64,000 nucleotides of DNA from Streptomyces fragilis (GCF_003112515.1 NZ_BEVZ01000012.1:1-64000), one strand, 5' to 3'. Counted from the first letter of the stretch, positions 27,478-36,842 are shown. The notes: generated by a model not told the origin, from the sequence alone. Program-made: numbers and translations.

Positions 27478-29911
27478 CGGGCTCCCCGGGCGGCGGGTCC
27501 TGCCCGTCACCCCCGTCGCGGGGCGCGGGCAGGCCGTGCGGCAGCCGGGCGAGCAGCGCGGCGCGTTCTTCGGCGAAGACGGGGTCGGCCTGGTAGCCCC
27601 CGTGGCCGAGGATGGGCGAGGGCAGCGGGTGCTCCGCGGTCCGGCCCAGGGAGAGCGGGTCCCTGAGCGCCTCCCGGTCGACCGGTGCGCACGACGAGGA
27701 GCCGGGGGAACCGGCCGCGCCCGCCGGCGCCGCGGTGCCGTCCGCGGCCGCCCTGCCCGTCGCGTCCGCCTCGCCCGTCACGTCCGCCGTGCCCACCAGG
27801 ACGGGGCCGCCGATCGGGTCGGTGCGGCGGTGCAGGTTGCGCCAGCAGTCGACCTCCTGGTGCAGGCGGCCGAGCGCCTCGGGGCCGAAGTGGGCGGGGA
27901 ACCAGCGTCCGTAGAGGCGCTCCAGCGGGGAGCCGTAGGTCAGCAGCGCGACCCGGGCGCGTACCGGGGCGGGCAGCTGCCAGGCGGCCGCCGCGGCCAG
28001 CACGCTGCCCTGCGAGTGCCCGGAGAGCACCAGCCGGCCGCCGGTGGCCGCGGTCCAGGTCGCCATCCGCCAGGTCAGGTCGGGCACGGCCCGCTCCGCG
28101 TAGCAGGGCGGCGCGAAGGGGTGGGCCGCCCGCGGCCAGAAGGTGCCGACATCCCACAGGATGCCGATGGTGCGGCGGGCGGACGCGTCCTTGTAGGCCC
28201 GGCGGCCGAAGGTGACGAAGAGTATGAAGCCCAGGCCGATCAGCCAGGATCCGATGGCCTGCGCCACCTCGGCGGCCCCTTCCATCGGGGCGGGGGCGCC
28301 CTGCGCGGCGTCGGCGGGCGCCCGGCCGCTGCCGAGGGCGCCGGCCAGCGCGCCGGCTCCGAGAAGGAAGGTGACGGCGGCGACGACGCCGACGATCAGC
28401 GGGGCCCGGTCGGTCAGGGCTGCCAGGGCACGGACCCGGGCCACCCGGCGCACCCGCACCGGGTCGTGCGGCTCGCCGGGGTGGTCGCGCAGCACCGCGG
28501 GGATCTCGCCGCGCACGGAGCGCCAGGCGCGGTGGCCGAGGACGGCGAGCAGTACCAGGACCACGGCCAGCAGGACCGGGATGGCGGAGGCCTGCCAGGT
28601 CAGCACCACGGGCGGGCCGGCGAGGGTGCCACTGCGGCCGTCGAGCCAGTCGGCGACCCGCTGGGCGACGCCTCCGGACATCACCCCGCCGAGCGCGCAG
28701 GCGAGCAGGGCGACCGCCGGGCCGGCGAGTCCGCGCAGTGCGGCACGCGGGTCGGGGCGGGAGCGGTGCAGGGTGCGGGCCACCGCGGCCAGGGCCACCA
28801 CCAGCAGCCCCTGGGCGAGGCAGATCGCCCCGAAGACCGCGTCCCCGGCCAGGAGTCCGGCCGACCGCCAGCCGGGCCGGGACCAGGAGGCGTACACCAG
28901 GGCGAGGACCAGCAGGACGGTGGCGCCGAGCGGCAGCACCCGCTGCAGGCGTGCGTCGAGGCCGTGGTCGATCCGGCGCTCGCTGCGGCCACGGCGGCAC
29001 ACCACCGCCACCACGGTGAGGCCGGCGACGGCCAGGGTGGTCTCCAGCAGCCGGCCGAGCAGGTCGAGCAGGGCGGGGCCGCCGACGCCGCGGTCGTGGC
29101 GGGCCGCGGCGGCGGTCACCGCCGCGGCGACGGTGAGCAGGGCCGCGGCGGTGTGCGCGGCGCGCAGCCTGGCGACCAGGCGGCGGCCGTACCAGAACCC
29201 GGGCCGCCCCAGCGGTGTGGCCTCGGCGCCCTCCTCCGGCTCGGTGCCGGCCAGCGGCTGCTGGGACTCGTAGGCGCTCCAGGTGCGGTGCGAGAGGTAC
29301 CAGAGCAGCACGGTGAGGGCGGTGGGCACCACGGCGGCCAGGGCAAGGCGGCGGCCCGGGGCGCTCCACCAGCCCTCGGTGAGGAAGCCCAGCCAGGAGT
29401 GGGCGGAGGCGCAGGCCGCCGTGCCCGCGCACTGCCAGGCGGTCAGGTCGAGGGCGACCTCGCAGGCGGCGGCGACCAGCAGCACGGTGAGGCTCAGCCC
29501 GGCGAGGCGCACCAGCGTCCCGTGCAGGCGGACGGCGCGGTGGAGCCCGTGGGCGGCGGGGCGCATCCAGTGGGCCAGGTTGACGACCATGAAGGGGAGC
29601 AGCAGCAGCCACAGGGCCCGGCTGCCGTTGCCGGAGGTGAGGTTGCACCAGACGTAGGCCTCCTGGACGGGGGCAGTGCCGTCGCCCGCGGGGGCGGTCC
29701 GGGCGGCGCGTTCGGCGTCCACGTCGTCGGCGCGCCGGAACACGGCGGCGATGCCGTCGCCCGTGACGCGGACCGTCCGCGGGTCGTCGAGCATCTCCGC
29801 CGGGGTGGTGCCGCCCACGCCGTGCACGAGCAGTTCCAGGGTGGCTCCGCCCGCCGGCGGGTTCGGCGCCCGCGGCGCGGGCGTGGTCTGCGTCGCCTGT
29901 CCAGATACCAC
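27437..29911 (-). CDS. large membrane protein with alpha/beta-hydrolase (GHSQG) domain
   Basis: 824 residues. The N-terminal LELLVHGVGGTTPAEMLDDP is a hydrolase oxyanion-like strand (HGVGG). About 10 membrane helices then span residues 100-590. After that a hydrolase core carries the nucleophile elbow LSGHSQGSVLA with Ser633, then LLTYGSPLERLYGRWFP and WRNLHRRTDPIGG. A likely His lies in ILGHGGYQ near 785. The split arrangement, with one strand at the start and the catalytic part at the end, suggests the two ends fold together across a membrane insertion. A lipase or esterase on a membrane substrate is plausible. Its 3' end overlaps the AAA+ gene by 41 bp on the opposite strand. Confidence 0.75.
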   Translation of the reverse strand: MVSGQATQTTPAPRAPNPPAGGATLELLVHGVGGTTPAEMLDDPRTVRVTGDGIAAVFRRADDVDAERAARTAPAGDGTAPVQEAYVWCNLTSGNGSRALWLLLLPFMVVNLAHWMRPAAHGLHRAVRLHGTLVRLAGLSLTVLLVAAACEVALDLTAWQCAGTAACASAHSWLGFLTEGWWSAPGRRLALAAVVPTALTVLLWYLSHRTWSAYESQQPLAGTEPEEGAEATPLGRPGFWYGRRLVARLRAAHTAAALLTVAAAVTAAAARHDRGVGGPALLDLLGRLLETTLAVAGLTVVAVVCRRGRSERRIDHGLDARLQRVLPLGATVLLVLALVYASWSRPGWRSAGLLAGDAVFGAICLAQGLLVVALAAVARTLHRSRPDPRAALRGLAGPAVALLACALGGVMSGGVAQRVADWLDGRSGTLAGPPVVLTWQASAIPVLLAVVLVLLAVLGHRAWRSVRGEIPAVLRDHPGEPHDPVRVRRVARVRALAALTDRAPLIVGVVAAVTFLLGAGALAGALGSGRAPADAAQGAPAPMEGAAEVAQAIGSWLIGLGFILFVTFGRRAYKDASARRTIGILWDVGTFWPRAAHPFAPPCYAERAVPDLTWRMATWTAATGGRLVLSGHSQGSVLAAAAAWQLPAPVRARVALLTYGSPLERLYGRWFPAHFGPEALGRLHQEVDCWRNLHRRTDPIGGPVLVGTADVTGEADATGRAAADGTAAPAGAAGSPGSSSCAPVDREALRDPLSLGRTAEHPLPSPILGHGGYQADPVFAEERAALLARLPHGLPAPRDGGDGQDPPPGEPVSPAPGDPPGGAG

Positions 29912-30237
29912 TGCTGCTCCCCCGGTGACGTGTGGTGGCCGCGGCGTCCGGCGCGCACCCCTGGCCCGCGCGGCATTCGAACATGTGATGCGGTGCTCCG
30001 CCCGTGGGATCTCCGTTCCCGCACCTCCTCAACCCTCCGTCACCGAATCTCCCCCCGATCGGGTGAGGGCGGTGATCACGCGGCGCGCTCGGCCACCTGA
30101 CCGCGCTTCGGCGTGTCGTGCGAGGATGGAATGTCGCCGGGCCCGGTGCCCGCGCGGGAAAGACCTGGTCACAGCGCCCGAGGGGTGCGGCCGGGGGCGC
30201 GGGAGCGGCCGCGCGGGAGAAGGGACGAGGGGTAGAG
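29912..30237. other. 326-bp divergent intergenic region
   Basis: The region holds the promoters of the membrane hydrolase (minus) and the DeoR regulator (plus). GGACGAGGGGTAGAG just before 30238 is the regulator RBS. No convincing operator, small gene or RNA is seen. Confidence 0.5.
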
Positions 30238-31110
30238 GTGGCTGAGCGGCAGAACCTCCTCGCGGAGCAACGGCGGGCGCTGATCCTGGACGAGGTCCGC
30301 CGGCGCGGCGGGGTGCGGGTGAACGAGCTGACCCAGCGGCTCGGCGTGTCCGACATGACGGTGCGCCGTGACCTGGACGCGCTGGCCCGCCTGGGCGCGC
30401 TGGAGAAGGTGCACGGCGGCGCGGTGCCCGTGGAGGGCACGGAGCCCACCGGGCACGAGCCGGGGTTCGAGGAGAAGACCGGCCGGGAGCCCGCCGCGAA
30501 GGAGGAGATCGCCCGCGCGGCCGCCTCGCTGGTGACGCCCGGCTCCGCGGTGGCGCTCTCCGGAGGGACGACCACCTACGCGCTGGCCCGGGTGCTGGCC
30601 GGGGTGCCGGACCTGACGGTGGTCACCAACTCGGTGCGGGTGGCCGACGTGCTGCACACCGGCCGCGCCCCCGACGGGGCGGAGGCGGGTGGGCCGACGG
30701 TGGTGCTCACCGGCGGCGTGCGCACGCCCTCCGACTCCCTGGTCGGCCCGGTGGCCGACCGGGCGATAGCCGCGCTCCACTTCGACCTGCTGTTCCTCGG
30801 CGTGCACGGCATCTCGGCGGAGGCGGGGCTGTCCACCCCGAACCTCGCCGAGGCGGAGACCAACCGGCGGCTGGTGGCCTCCGCCCGGCGCGTCGTGGTG
30901 GTCGCGGACCACACCAAGTGGGGCACGGTGGGGCTGAGTTCCTTCGCCTCGCTGTCCGAGGTGGACGTCCTGGTGACCGACGCCGGGCTGCCGGCGGTCA
31001 CCCGCGCGGAACTGTCCGAGCTGCCGCTGCGGTTGGTGGTGGCCGGGGAGGAGGGCTCCGCGCCGCCGGACACCGCGGACGAGACCTACCGGGCGTCCCG
31101 AGCGGGCTGA
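30238..31110 (+). CDS. DeoR/GlpR-family transcriptional regulator
   Basis: 290 residues from the GTG at 30238. The DeoR helix-turn-helix (RRALILDEVRRRGGVRVNEL, TQRLGVSDMTVRRDLDALARLG) covers residues 10-60. The DeoRC sugar-phosphate-sensing domain follows with VALSGGTTTYALARVL, VVTNSVRVADVL and FLGVHGISAEAGLSTPN. Members repress sugar-phosphate or carbohydrate-use genes and release on binding a phosphorylated sugar. There is no sugar operon directly beside it; the nearest candidate is the aldolase/SIS pair at 36.8-38.7 kb. Confidence 0.85.
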   Translation: MAERQNLLAEQRRALILDEVRRRGGVRVNELTQRLGVSDMTVRRDLDALARLGALEKVHGGAVPVEGTEPTGHEPGFEEKTGREPAAKEEIARAAASLVTPGSAVALSGGTTTYALARVLAGVPDLTVVTNSVRVADVLHTGRAPDGAEAGGPTVVLTGGVRTPSDSLVGPVADRAIAALHFDLLFLGVHGISAEAGLSTPNLAEAETNRRLVASARRVVVVADHTKWGTVGLSSFASLSEVDVLVTDAGLPAVTRAELSELPLRLVVAGEEGSAPPDTADETYRASRAG

Positions 31111-31230
31111 ACACCGGCCTCGGACACACCGGCTTCGCGCCGAGCGGGCCGGGGCACACCGGCCGCACCCCGAGCGGGCCGGTGCGCACCGGCCGCGCCC
31201 CGCACGGGCTGGGCACCGGCCCGAGGAGCA
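31097..31230. repeat. 30-33-bp degenerate tandem repeats between convergent genes
   Basis: About four copies of a unit containing CGAGCGGGCCGG and GCACACCGGCC fill the space between the DeoR stop and the cysteine-desulfhydrase-like stop. They overlap the last codons of the DeoR gene. They may act as transcription-end hairpins. Confidence 0.55.
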
Positions 31231-31243
31231 CCGGCCTCGCCGG

Positions 31244-32371
31244 TCACTCCGGCCAGACGCCCGTGGTGATCACCCGCTCCAGCACCTGCGCGTACGGGCC
31301 GATCTCCAGCCCCTGCTCGGCCAGCCAGGCGTCCGAGTAGTACTTGTCGAGGTAGCGGTCACCGGGGTCGCACAGCAGCGTCACCACGCTGCCCGAGCGC
31401 CCCGCGGCCACCATCTCCGCCACGATCTTCAGGGCGCTCCACAGACCGGTCCCCGTGGAGCCGCCCGCCTTGCGGCCGATGACCCGCTCCAGCGCGCGCA
31501 CCGCGGCCACGCTCGCCGCGTCCGGCACCTTCATCATCCGGTCCACCGCGCCGGGCACGAAGCTGGGCTCCATCCGGGGCCGCCCGATCCCCTCGATGCG
31601 GGAGCCGCCCTCGCAGACCGGCTCGGGCTCGCCGGTCGTCCAGCCGTCGAAGAACACCGAGTTCTCCGGGTCGGCGACGCAGATCCGCGTGTCGTACTGC
31701 ATGTAGTGGACGTAGCGGGCCAGCGTCGCCGAGGTGCCGCCGGTTCCGGCGGTGGCGACGATCCAGGCGGGCACCGGGAAGCGCTCGAGCTCCAGCTGAC
31801 GGAAGATCGATTCGGCGATGTTGTTGTTGCCCCGCCAGTCGGTGGCGCGTTCCGCGTAGGTGAACTGGTCCATGTAGTGGCCGCCCGAGTCCGCTGCGAG
31901 GCGCGCGGCCTCCTCGTACATCCGGCGCGGGTCGTCCACGAAGTGGCAGCGGCCGCCGTGGAACTCGATGAGCCGGCACTTCTCGGCACTGGTGGTACGC
32001 GGCATCACCGCGATGAACGGCACCCCGATGAGCTTCGCGAAGTAGGCCTCCGAGACGGCGGTGGAGCCGCTGGACGCCTCGATCACGGGCCGGCCGGGGC
32101 GGATCCATCCGTTGCACAGGCCGTAGAGGAAGAGCGAGCGGGCGAGCCGGTGCTTGAGACTTCCGGTGGGGTGGGTCGACTCGTCCTTGAGGTAGAGGTC
32201 GATGTTCCACCGCTCGGGCAGCGGGAAGCGCAGCAGGTGGGTGTCGGCGGAGCGGTTGGCGTCGGCCTGGACCCGGCGCACCGCCTCCTTCAGCCAGGCG
32301 CGGTACGTCACGTCGCTGCGGTCGACGTCCGGCGTGGCGTCGGCACCGGGAAGGGGAACGGGGCTGGGCAT
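31244..32371 (-). CDS. PLP-dependent cysteine synthase-family protein (Cds1-like cysteine desulfhydrase)
   Basis: 375 residues from ATG 32371, with GAGGAG upstream. PLP lysine is Lys73 ([13 protein letters not shown]), with substrate loop [13 protein letters not shown] near 93 and [15 protein letters not shown] near 200. The blocks [33 protein letters not shown] and [15 protein letters not shown] closely match mycobacterial Cds1 (Rv3684), which breaks L-cysteine to H2S, pyruvate and ammonia. The family is a side branch of cysteine synthase that does not need O-acetylserine. It is a single-gene unit. H2S production here is inferred from the match. Confidence 0.8.
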   Translation of the reverse strand: MPSPVPLPGADATPDVDRSDVTYRAWLKEAVRRVQADANRSADTHLLRFPLPERWNIDLYLKDESTHPTGSLKHRLARSLFLYGLCNGWIRPGRPVIEASSGSTAVSEAYFAKLIGVPFIAVMPRTTSAEKCRLIEFHGGRCHFVDDPRRMYEEAARLAADSGGHYMDQFTYAERATDWRGNNNIAESIFRQLELERFPVPAWIVATAGTGGTSATLARYVHYMQYDTRICVADPENSVFFDGWTTGEPEPVCEGGSRIEGIGRPRMEPSFVPGAVDRMMKVPDAASVAAVRALERVIGRKAGGSTGTGLWSALKIVAEMVAAGRSGSVVTLLCDPGDRYLDKYYSDAWLAEQGLEIGPYAQVLERVITTGVWPE

Positions 32372-32411
32372 GGAGGACTCCTCGAACGGCCCGGCAGCTC
32401 CGGGGGTCCCG

Positions 32412-32417
32412 ATCATA
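32412..32417 (-). promoter_or_regulatory. candidate -10 element of the desulfhydrase-like gene
   Basis: TATGAT on the minus strand lies 41-46 bases before the ATG at 32371, placing a start site near 32405. No good -35 is visible; a second candidate (TTGAGG, 16 bp, TATGCA) lies further upstream near 32440-32470. Confidence 0.3.
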
Positions 32418-32652
32418 GACACCTTGCACACGCTTCTCACCTGCATAAACGCATCTTTGGAGTCCTCAAGCACGGCCTTGGGAGCGCACCGGTGACAAGG
32501 GGCGCACGACCACCCCGGCGGACCTGGCCGGCGTGCCGCGCGCGCCGCACCCGGGACCTCGTGGGGCTCTGGCGTCCGGCCGCATGTCCGGGCAGACTGC
32601 TCGTAGGGGGTGCAACGGGACGCAGCGGACAAGCGCGAAGGGGGGCGTCACC

Positions 32653-33072
32653 ATGCCGGAGCCGGAGGTCACCGCCACGGAGGAGTTCCTCCCGACAGGG
32701 CCTGACGACGTGGAACAGCCGGGAAGCCAGGACGAGTTCATCGCCAGGGGCGTGCGCATCGAGCGCGGCCTGCGCTCGCTGACCCTCGCCGGCCAGGTGC
32801 GGGTGCGGGGCGGTCTGGTGGAGCTGCTGAGCAGCGGAGGCCGCGTCCTCGCCTCCGCTCCCGCGCGGAAGGCCAGGCTCCTGCGGATGCGGTTCGGGTG
32901 GAGCGACCGCGTCCTGCTGGAGCTGGGCGGCGCCCACTACATCCTGACGCTCCGTGACGACGAGACCGACGCCGGGCTCGCCGAGGCGCGCCCCGAGCGG
33001 CGGGCGGAGGGCGCCGAGTCCCCGGCGGCGCGCCTGGCCCGCACGGTCCGCCTGGCCGCCCGACCCCACTGA
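32653..33072 (+). CDS. hypothetical protein, 139 residues
   Basis: I do not recognise this family. The frame has normal Streptomyces codon bias and starts with ATG behind GAAGGGGGGCG. The N-terminus is acidic (PEPEVTATEEFLPTGPDDVEQ). The middle has an alternating beta-like pattern (IERGLRSLTLAGQVRVRGGLVE, SSGGRVLASAPARKAR, VLLELGGAHYILTLRDDET), and the C-terminus is Arg/Ala-rich. No signal peptide or membrane helix is present. It may be a small beta-rich cytoplasmic protein. It is divergent from the desulfhydrase-like gene (281-bp gap). Confidence 0.6.
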   Translation: MPEPEVTATEEFLPTGPDDVEQPGSQDEFIARGVRIERGLRSLTLAGQVRVRGGLVELLSSGGRVLASAPARKARLLRMRFGWSDRVLLELGGAHYILTLRDDETDAGLAEARPERRAEGAESPAARLARTVRLAARPH

Positions 33073-33234
33073 ACAGGACCGATCGCCCGCCGCGCCGACG
33101 GCCGCCGGCCCCGCGAGTTGCGGCGGTGCGGGCGCTGGGTCACGCTGTCCATACGTCACTCTCGGTTTACCGGCGACTACGCCGACACCCGGTCGTCGCC
33201 ATCTTCCGGACCTCTACGTCGGGGAGTTGCAGCC

Positions 33235-33789
33235 GTGATCAGTCACCCGAGCAGGCACTGCGCGGTGGAGCTCCAGGCCCTGCCGTCGCGGATCGGACAG
33301 GTCCGCAGAATCGTCTCGGCACAATTGCGTTACTGGCATCTGGACTCCCTCATCGAGCGGGCCTCGCTCGGTGTCACCGAACTGCTGACCAACGTCCACC
33401 GGCACGCCCGGCCGGACAAGACCTGCACCGTGCGGCTCGAGCTCCTGCTCGACCGGCTCACCGTGTCGGTCCACGACCACGACCCCCAGCTCCCCGTGGT
33501 GGGGGACGCCGACTCGCTGGCCGAGTCCCTGGCCACCTGCGGCCGGGGCCTGGCCATGGTCGCCGCTCTCAGCGAGAGCTGGGGCGCGCGTCCGGACGGC
33601 GATTGCGGCAAGGTCGTCTGGTTCACCCTTCCCGCCGCGGACGACGCCTTCCCGGAGCCGGCCTCGCAGCCGATCCTGGTCGACGTCGTGCCACCCGAAG
33701 CGGCGCCCGTGCCCGGGCCGGAACCGGCCCTGGTGGAGGTCGTCGTCACCTCCTCCCCCGCTCCCGCCCGGTCGGCCGTTCCCGGCTGA
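33235..33789 (+). CDS. ATP-binding protein, anti-sigma-factor-kinase-like (HATPase_c)
   Basis: 184 residues from the GTG at 33235, with GGGGAG as RBS. It belongs to the large Streptomyces family of single-domain GHKL ATPases related to SpoIIAB/RsbW. The N box is GVTELLTNVHRHAR near residues 48-61, the D/G1-like box is VSVHDHDPQLP, and the G2-like loop is CGRGLAMVAALSESWG near 101-116. After the domain is a Pro/Val/Ala-rich tail (PEPASQPILVDVVPPEAAP). Such proteins bind or phosphorylate anti-anti-sigma factors; no partner is adjacent. Confidence 0.8.
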   Translation: MISHPSRHCAVELQALPSRIGQVRRIVSAQLRYWHLDSLIERASLGVTELLTNVHRHARPDKTCTVRLELLLDRLTVSVHDHDPQLPVVGDADSLAESLATCGRGLAMVAALSESWGARPDGDCGKVVWFTLPAADDAFPEPASQPILVDVVPPEAAPVPGPEPALVEVVVTSSPAPARSAVPG

Positions 33790-33857
33790 TCCGGCGGTGA
33801 CCCGGTGGGCGGGCGGCGTGCGCACGCGCCGTCCGCCCACCGCCGGGTCGTCGGCGC

Positions 33858-34172
33858 GTGACAGGAGCGGCACGTTTGCGACGGCCGTATCCCGATCGGG
33901 TCCCGTCGAGTGGCGGCGTGCTGTGGGAGAACACCGGTCTGTCCGAGCGGGAGGCCACCGCCCCCTGGCACTTCGCGCCGGCCGGCGACGTGCTGTACGC
34001 GGCCACCGAACTGGACCCGCGCGGCGGGGTCCACGCCCTGGACGCCCGCAGCGGTCACTACCTGTGGACCTACAACGACGGCTCCGGCGAACTCGACGAG
34101 TGGTTCGTCACCACCGCGGGGAGCAGCGTCTTCTGCCTCCACGGCAAGCGGCTGACGGCCCTTCCGGCGTAG
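33858..34172 (+). pseudogene. C-terminal fragment of a PQQ-like beta-propeller protein
   Basis: 104 residues hold a single propeller blade and tail: GDVLYAATELDPRGGVHALD, SGHYLWTYNDGSGELDEW and SSVFCLHGKRLTALPA. In Streptomyces this is the end of Ser/Thr kinases with a PQQ-like beta-propeller, or of free propeller proteins, several hundred residues long. No kinase or other blades lie upstream (33789 ends the ATPase). The frame is still open and could be expressed, but it is most likely a remnant. Confidence 0.6.
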
Positions 34173-34183
34173 CCGCCCCGCGG

Positions 34184-35425
34184 TCAGCCCTCCAGCACCG
34201 CCAGGGGGTCGTCGAACACCGGCTGCCAGGCCAGTTCGCCGGCCCCCACCAGGCTGTTGAAGGGCAGGGTGCAGCTCTGCAGCGGCACGGCACCGCTCTG
34301 CCCCCACAGGCTGCGCCGGGCCACCACGGCGTGCAGGCGCTCCGGGTCGGCCTCGAGGAGCGCGCGGTGCAGTCCGCCGAGGATGATGCGGTCCGGGTTG
34401 AGGATGTTGACCAGTCCGGCCAGTCCCAGGCCGAGCCGGTCGATGAGGGACCGCACCGCTTCCCGGACGGCCGGGTCGTGCGCGTAGCCGTCACGGATCA
34501 GATCCTCCGCCTGCCGCAGCAGCGACCCCTCGGGCCCGGGCTCCCGTCCGAGCGCGGCGAGGAAGGCCGGCGGGTCCGTCTCCACGTCGAGGCAGCCGCG
34601 GCTGCCGCAGTGGCAGGGCCGCCCGCCGAGGTCGACGGTGAGGTGGCCGACCTCCAGGGCGAGGCCCGAACTGCCGGTGTGCAACCGCCCGTCCAGCACC
34701 AGGGCACCGCCGACGCCCTGGTGGCCGGTGGCGACGCACAGCAGTTGGTCGGCGCCCCGCCCGGCGGCGTGCCGGTGCTCGGCGAGCGCCGTGAGGTTCA
34801 TGTCGTTGCCCACGAAGACGGGGCCGTCGATGCCGGCGGCGCGCAGGCACTCGGCGAAGACGTCCCGCACCGGGGCTCCGGCGGGCCAGGCCAGCAGGAG
34901 GGGGTTGAGGGCGACGCCGTCGGGCTCGGTGACCGCGAACGGCACGGCCAGCCCGGCCCCGACGCAGCGCAGTCCCGTCTCGCGCAGCAGCCGCGCGCCC
35001 GCCTCCACGGCGACGGAGAGCAGCTGCGCCGGGTCCTCCTCGACCTCGAGGGCGCTGTGCGCGGTGGCGACGATCCGGCCGCCGAGGCCGACCAGGGCGG
35101 TGCGGTACCCGTCGACGTGCACCTGAGCGGCGAGGACGACGGGACCGTGCTCGGCGACCAGCAGCCGGTGGGAGGGCCGGCCCTGCGAGCCCGCGGCGGC
35201 GACCGGGTGGGCGTCCACCTCGATCAGCCCCAGCGCCTCCAGCTCGGCGGCGACGGCCCCCGCGGTGGCCCGCGTCACCCCGAGCTCCGAGGTCAGCACG
35301 GCACGGGTGGGAGCCCGCCCGGTGTGGATGAGCTGCAGGGCCGGGCCGAGCGCGCCGCGCCCGCGGTCCAGCCGGGTCCGGGTCGTTCCCTCCCCCTCCT
35401 GGCGGGGGTCCGCGTTGCCGTTCAT
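34184..35425 (-). CDS. ROK-family transcriptional repressor
   Basis: 413 residues. The N-terminal winged helix-turn-helix (LGPALQLIHTGRAPTRAVL, TSELGVTRATAGAVAAELEA) is near residues 28-70. The ROK sugar-kinase-like domain follows, with an Asp-Gly-Tyr phosphate loop and the zinc-binding CHCGSRGCLDVE near 270. These proteins repress sugar uptake or use genes and are released by a sugar or sugar phosphate (NagC/XylR type). It is divergent from the RlmG-like gene and near the aldolase/SIS pair, which it may control (inference). It converges on the PQQ fragment with an 11-bp gap. Confidence 0.87.
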   Translation of the reverse strand: MNGNADPRQEGEGTTRTRLDRGRGALGPALQLIHTGRAPTRAVLTSELGVTRATAGAVAAELEALGLIEVDAHPVAAAGSQGRPSHRLLVAEHGPVVLAAQVHVDGYRTALVGLGGRIVATAHSALEVEEDPAQLLSVAVEAGARLLRETGLRCVGAGLAVPFAVTEPDGVALNPLLLAWPAGAPVRDVFAECLRAAGIDGPVFVGNDMNLTALAEHRHAAGRGADQLLCVATGHQGVGGALVLDGRLHTGSSGLALEVGHLTVDLGGRPCHCGSRGCLDVETDPPAFLAALGREPGPEGSLLRQAEDLIRDGYAHDPAVREAVRSLIDRLGLGLAGLVNILNPDRIILGGLHRALLEADPERLHAVVARRSLWGQSGAVPLQSCTLPFNSLVGAGELAWQPVFDDPLAVLEG

Positions 35426-35537
35426 GCCGCCGAGTCTTTCATGATCCCCCGACGGTGGACGGCCGGACTGCCGGACGGGCGCCCGGCCGGACAGTCGGCC
35501 TGCCGGGCGGCCGGACTGCCGGGCGTGGCGGCTCGGC

Positions 35538-35543
35538 TAGCCT
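35538..35543 (+). promoter_or_regulatory. -10 element giving a leaderless transcript
   Basis: TAGCCT ends 9 bp before the RlmG-like ATG at 35553 and there is no RBS. Transcription should begin at or just before the A of ATG, making a leaderless mRNA, a common mode in Streptomyces. Confidence 0.45.
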
Positions 35544-35552
35544 GGACGCACG

Positions 35553-36746
35553 ATGAACGACCGCTTCACCACCCCCTGGGCCGAGCTTGCCCTCTCCCGT
35601 TTCCCCCGGGACCCGCGTGACCGGCTGCGGGCCTGGGACGCCTCCGACGAGTACCTGCTGCGCCACCTCGCGGACGCCGCGCCCTCCGGCGGCGGGGCCG
35701 TGGTGGTCGTCGGCGACCGCTGGGGGGCCCTGACCACGGCCCTGGCGGCCCGCGCCGCGCGCGCCGCGCGGGAGGGGGCGGCCGGCGAGGCCGGGGGTTC
35801 GGTCACCCAGATCACCGAGTCGTTCCTGACCCGCGAGGCCACCCGCGCCAACCTGGCCGCCAACGCCCTGGCCGAGGAGGGCGTCACCCTGCTCACGACC
35901 CGCGACGCGCCGCCCCGGCGCGTCGACGTCCTGCTGGTGCGGGTGCCCAAGAGCCTGGCGCTGCTGGAGGACCAGCTGCACCGGCTGGCCCCGGCGCTGC
36001 ACGAGGACTCGCTGGTGGTGGGCACCGGCATGGTCAAGGAGATCCACACCTCGACGCTCGCCCTGTTCGAGCGGATCGTCGGCCCCACCCGCACCTCCCT
36101 GGCGGAGCGCAAGGCGCGGCTGATCTTCGCCTCCCCCGCCCCGGCGGCGGACCGGGGCACCGACCCGTGGCCGCTGCGGTACCTCCTGCCGCAGGACGCC
36201 GCCCTGGTGGCGGGCCGCCCGGTGGTCAACCACGCGGGCGTCTTCTGCGCGGACCGGCTCGACATCGGCACCCGCTTCTTCCTCCAGCACCTGCCGACCG
36301 GTCCGGGTCTCGGGCAGGTGGTCGACCTCGGCTGCGGCAACGGCGTGGTCGGCACGGCGGTGGCGCTGGCCGACCCCACGGCCGAGGTGCTGTTCACCGA
36401 CGAGTCGTACCCGGCGGTGGCCTCCGCGGAGGAGACCTACCGGGCCAACGTGGCCGACGGCAAGGCCGCGTTCAGGGTCGGCGACGGGCTGGAGGGCCTG
36501 CCGCCGGACAGCGCCGACCTGGTGCTCAGCAACCCGCCGTTCCACTCCCACCAGGCGACCACCGACGCGGTGGCCCGGCGGATGTTCCAGGGCGCGCGGC
36601 GGGTGCTGCGGCCTGGGGGCGAGCTGTGGATCGTCGGCAACCGGCACCTCGGCTACCACGTGAAGCTCCGGCGAGTGTTCGGCAACATGGAACTCGTCGC
36701 CTCGGACCCCAAGTTCGTGGTGCTGCGGGCGGTCCGCCGCGGCTGA
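35553..36746 (+). CDS. RlmG-like ribosomal RNA methyltransferase
   Basis: 397 residues in two halves, the RlmG/RlmC-type layout. The N-terminal non-catalytic methyltransferase-like domain (about 1-200) lacks the SAM motif. The C-terminal domain has motif I VVDLGCGNGVVGTAV near 252 and the catalytic LVLSNPPFHSHQ near 325. NPPF is the signature of guanine-N2 methyltransferases such as RlmG (23S G1835) and RsmC (16S G1207). Length fits RlmG. FCADRLDIGTRFFLQHL is a family block. Which rRNA base is methylated cannot be settled from sequence. Confidence 0.83.
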   Translation: MNDRFTTPWAELALSRFPRDPRDRLRAWDASDEYLLRHLADAAPSGGGAVVVVGDRWGALTTALAARAARAAREGAAGEAGGSVTQITESFLTREATRANLAANALAEEGVTLLTTRDAPPRRVDVLLVRVPKSLALLEDQLHRLAPALHEDSLVVGTGMVKEIHTSTLALFERIVGPTRTSLAERKARLIFASPAPAADRGTDPWPLRYLLPQDAALVAGRPVVNHAGVFCADRLDIGTRFFLQHLPTGPGLGQVVDLGCGNGVVGTAVALADPTAEVLFTDESYPAVASAEETYRANVADGKAAFRVGDGLEGLPPDSADLVLSNPPFHSHQATTDAVARRMFQGARRVLRPGGELWIVGNRHLGYHVKLRRVFGNMELVASDPKFVVLRAVRRG

Positions 36747-36842
36747 CCGACGTTGCCGTCCCGGATGCCGGGGCGGTCGGCCGCCGCTCGGGTCCCCGCC
36801 ACGGCCGGTCGCCCTTCGAGTGCCGCCGCGGCCGGCCGCCGC

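Noticed and set aside
24469-27510. A continuous minus-strand open frame of about 1000 codons opposite the beta-helix/AAA+ gene
   Set aside because: It is a shadow of the plus-strand gene: in high-GC DNA, complementary frames rarely have stops. Its product is a low-complexity Arg/Gly/His mix with no domain.
27507-30575. A long minus-strand frame across the membrane hydrolase and DeoR start
   Set aside because: It is out of frame with the hydrolase and crosses a divergent promoter region; the in-frame protein has clear motifs and helices instead.
31097-31230. CRISPR array at the 30-33-bp repeats
   Set aside because: Repeats are degenerate and have no unique spacers.
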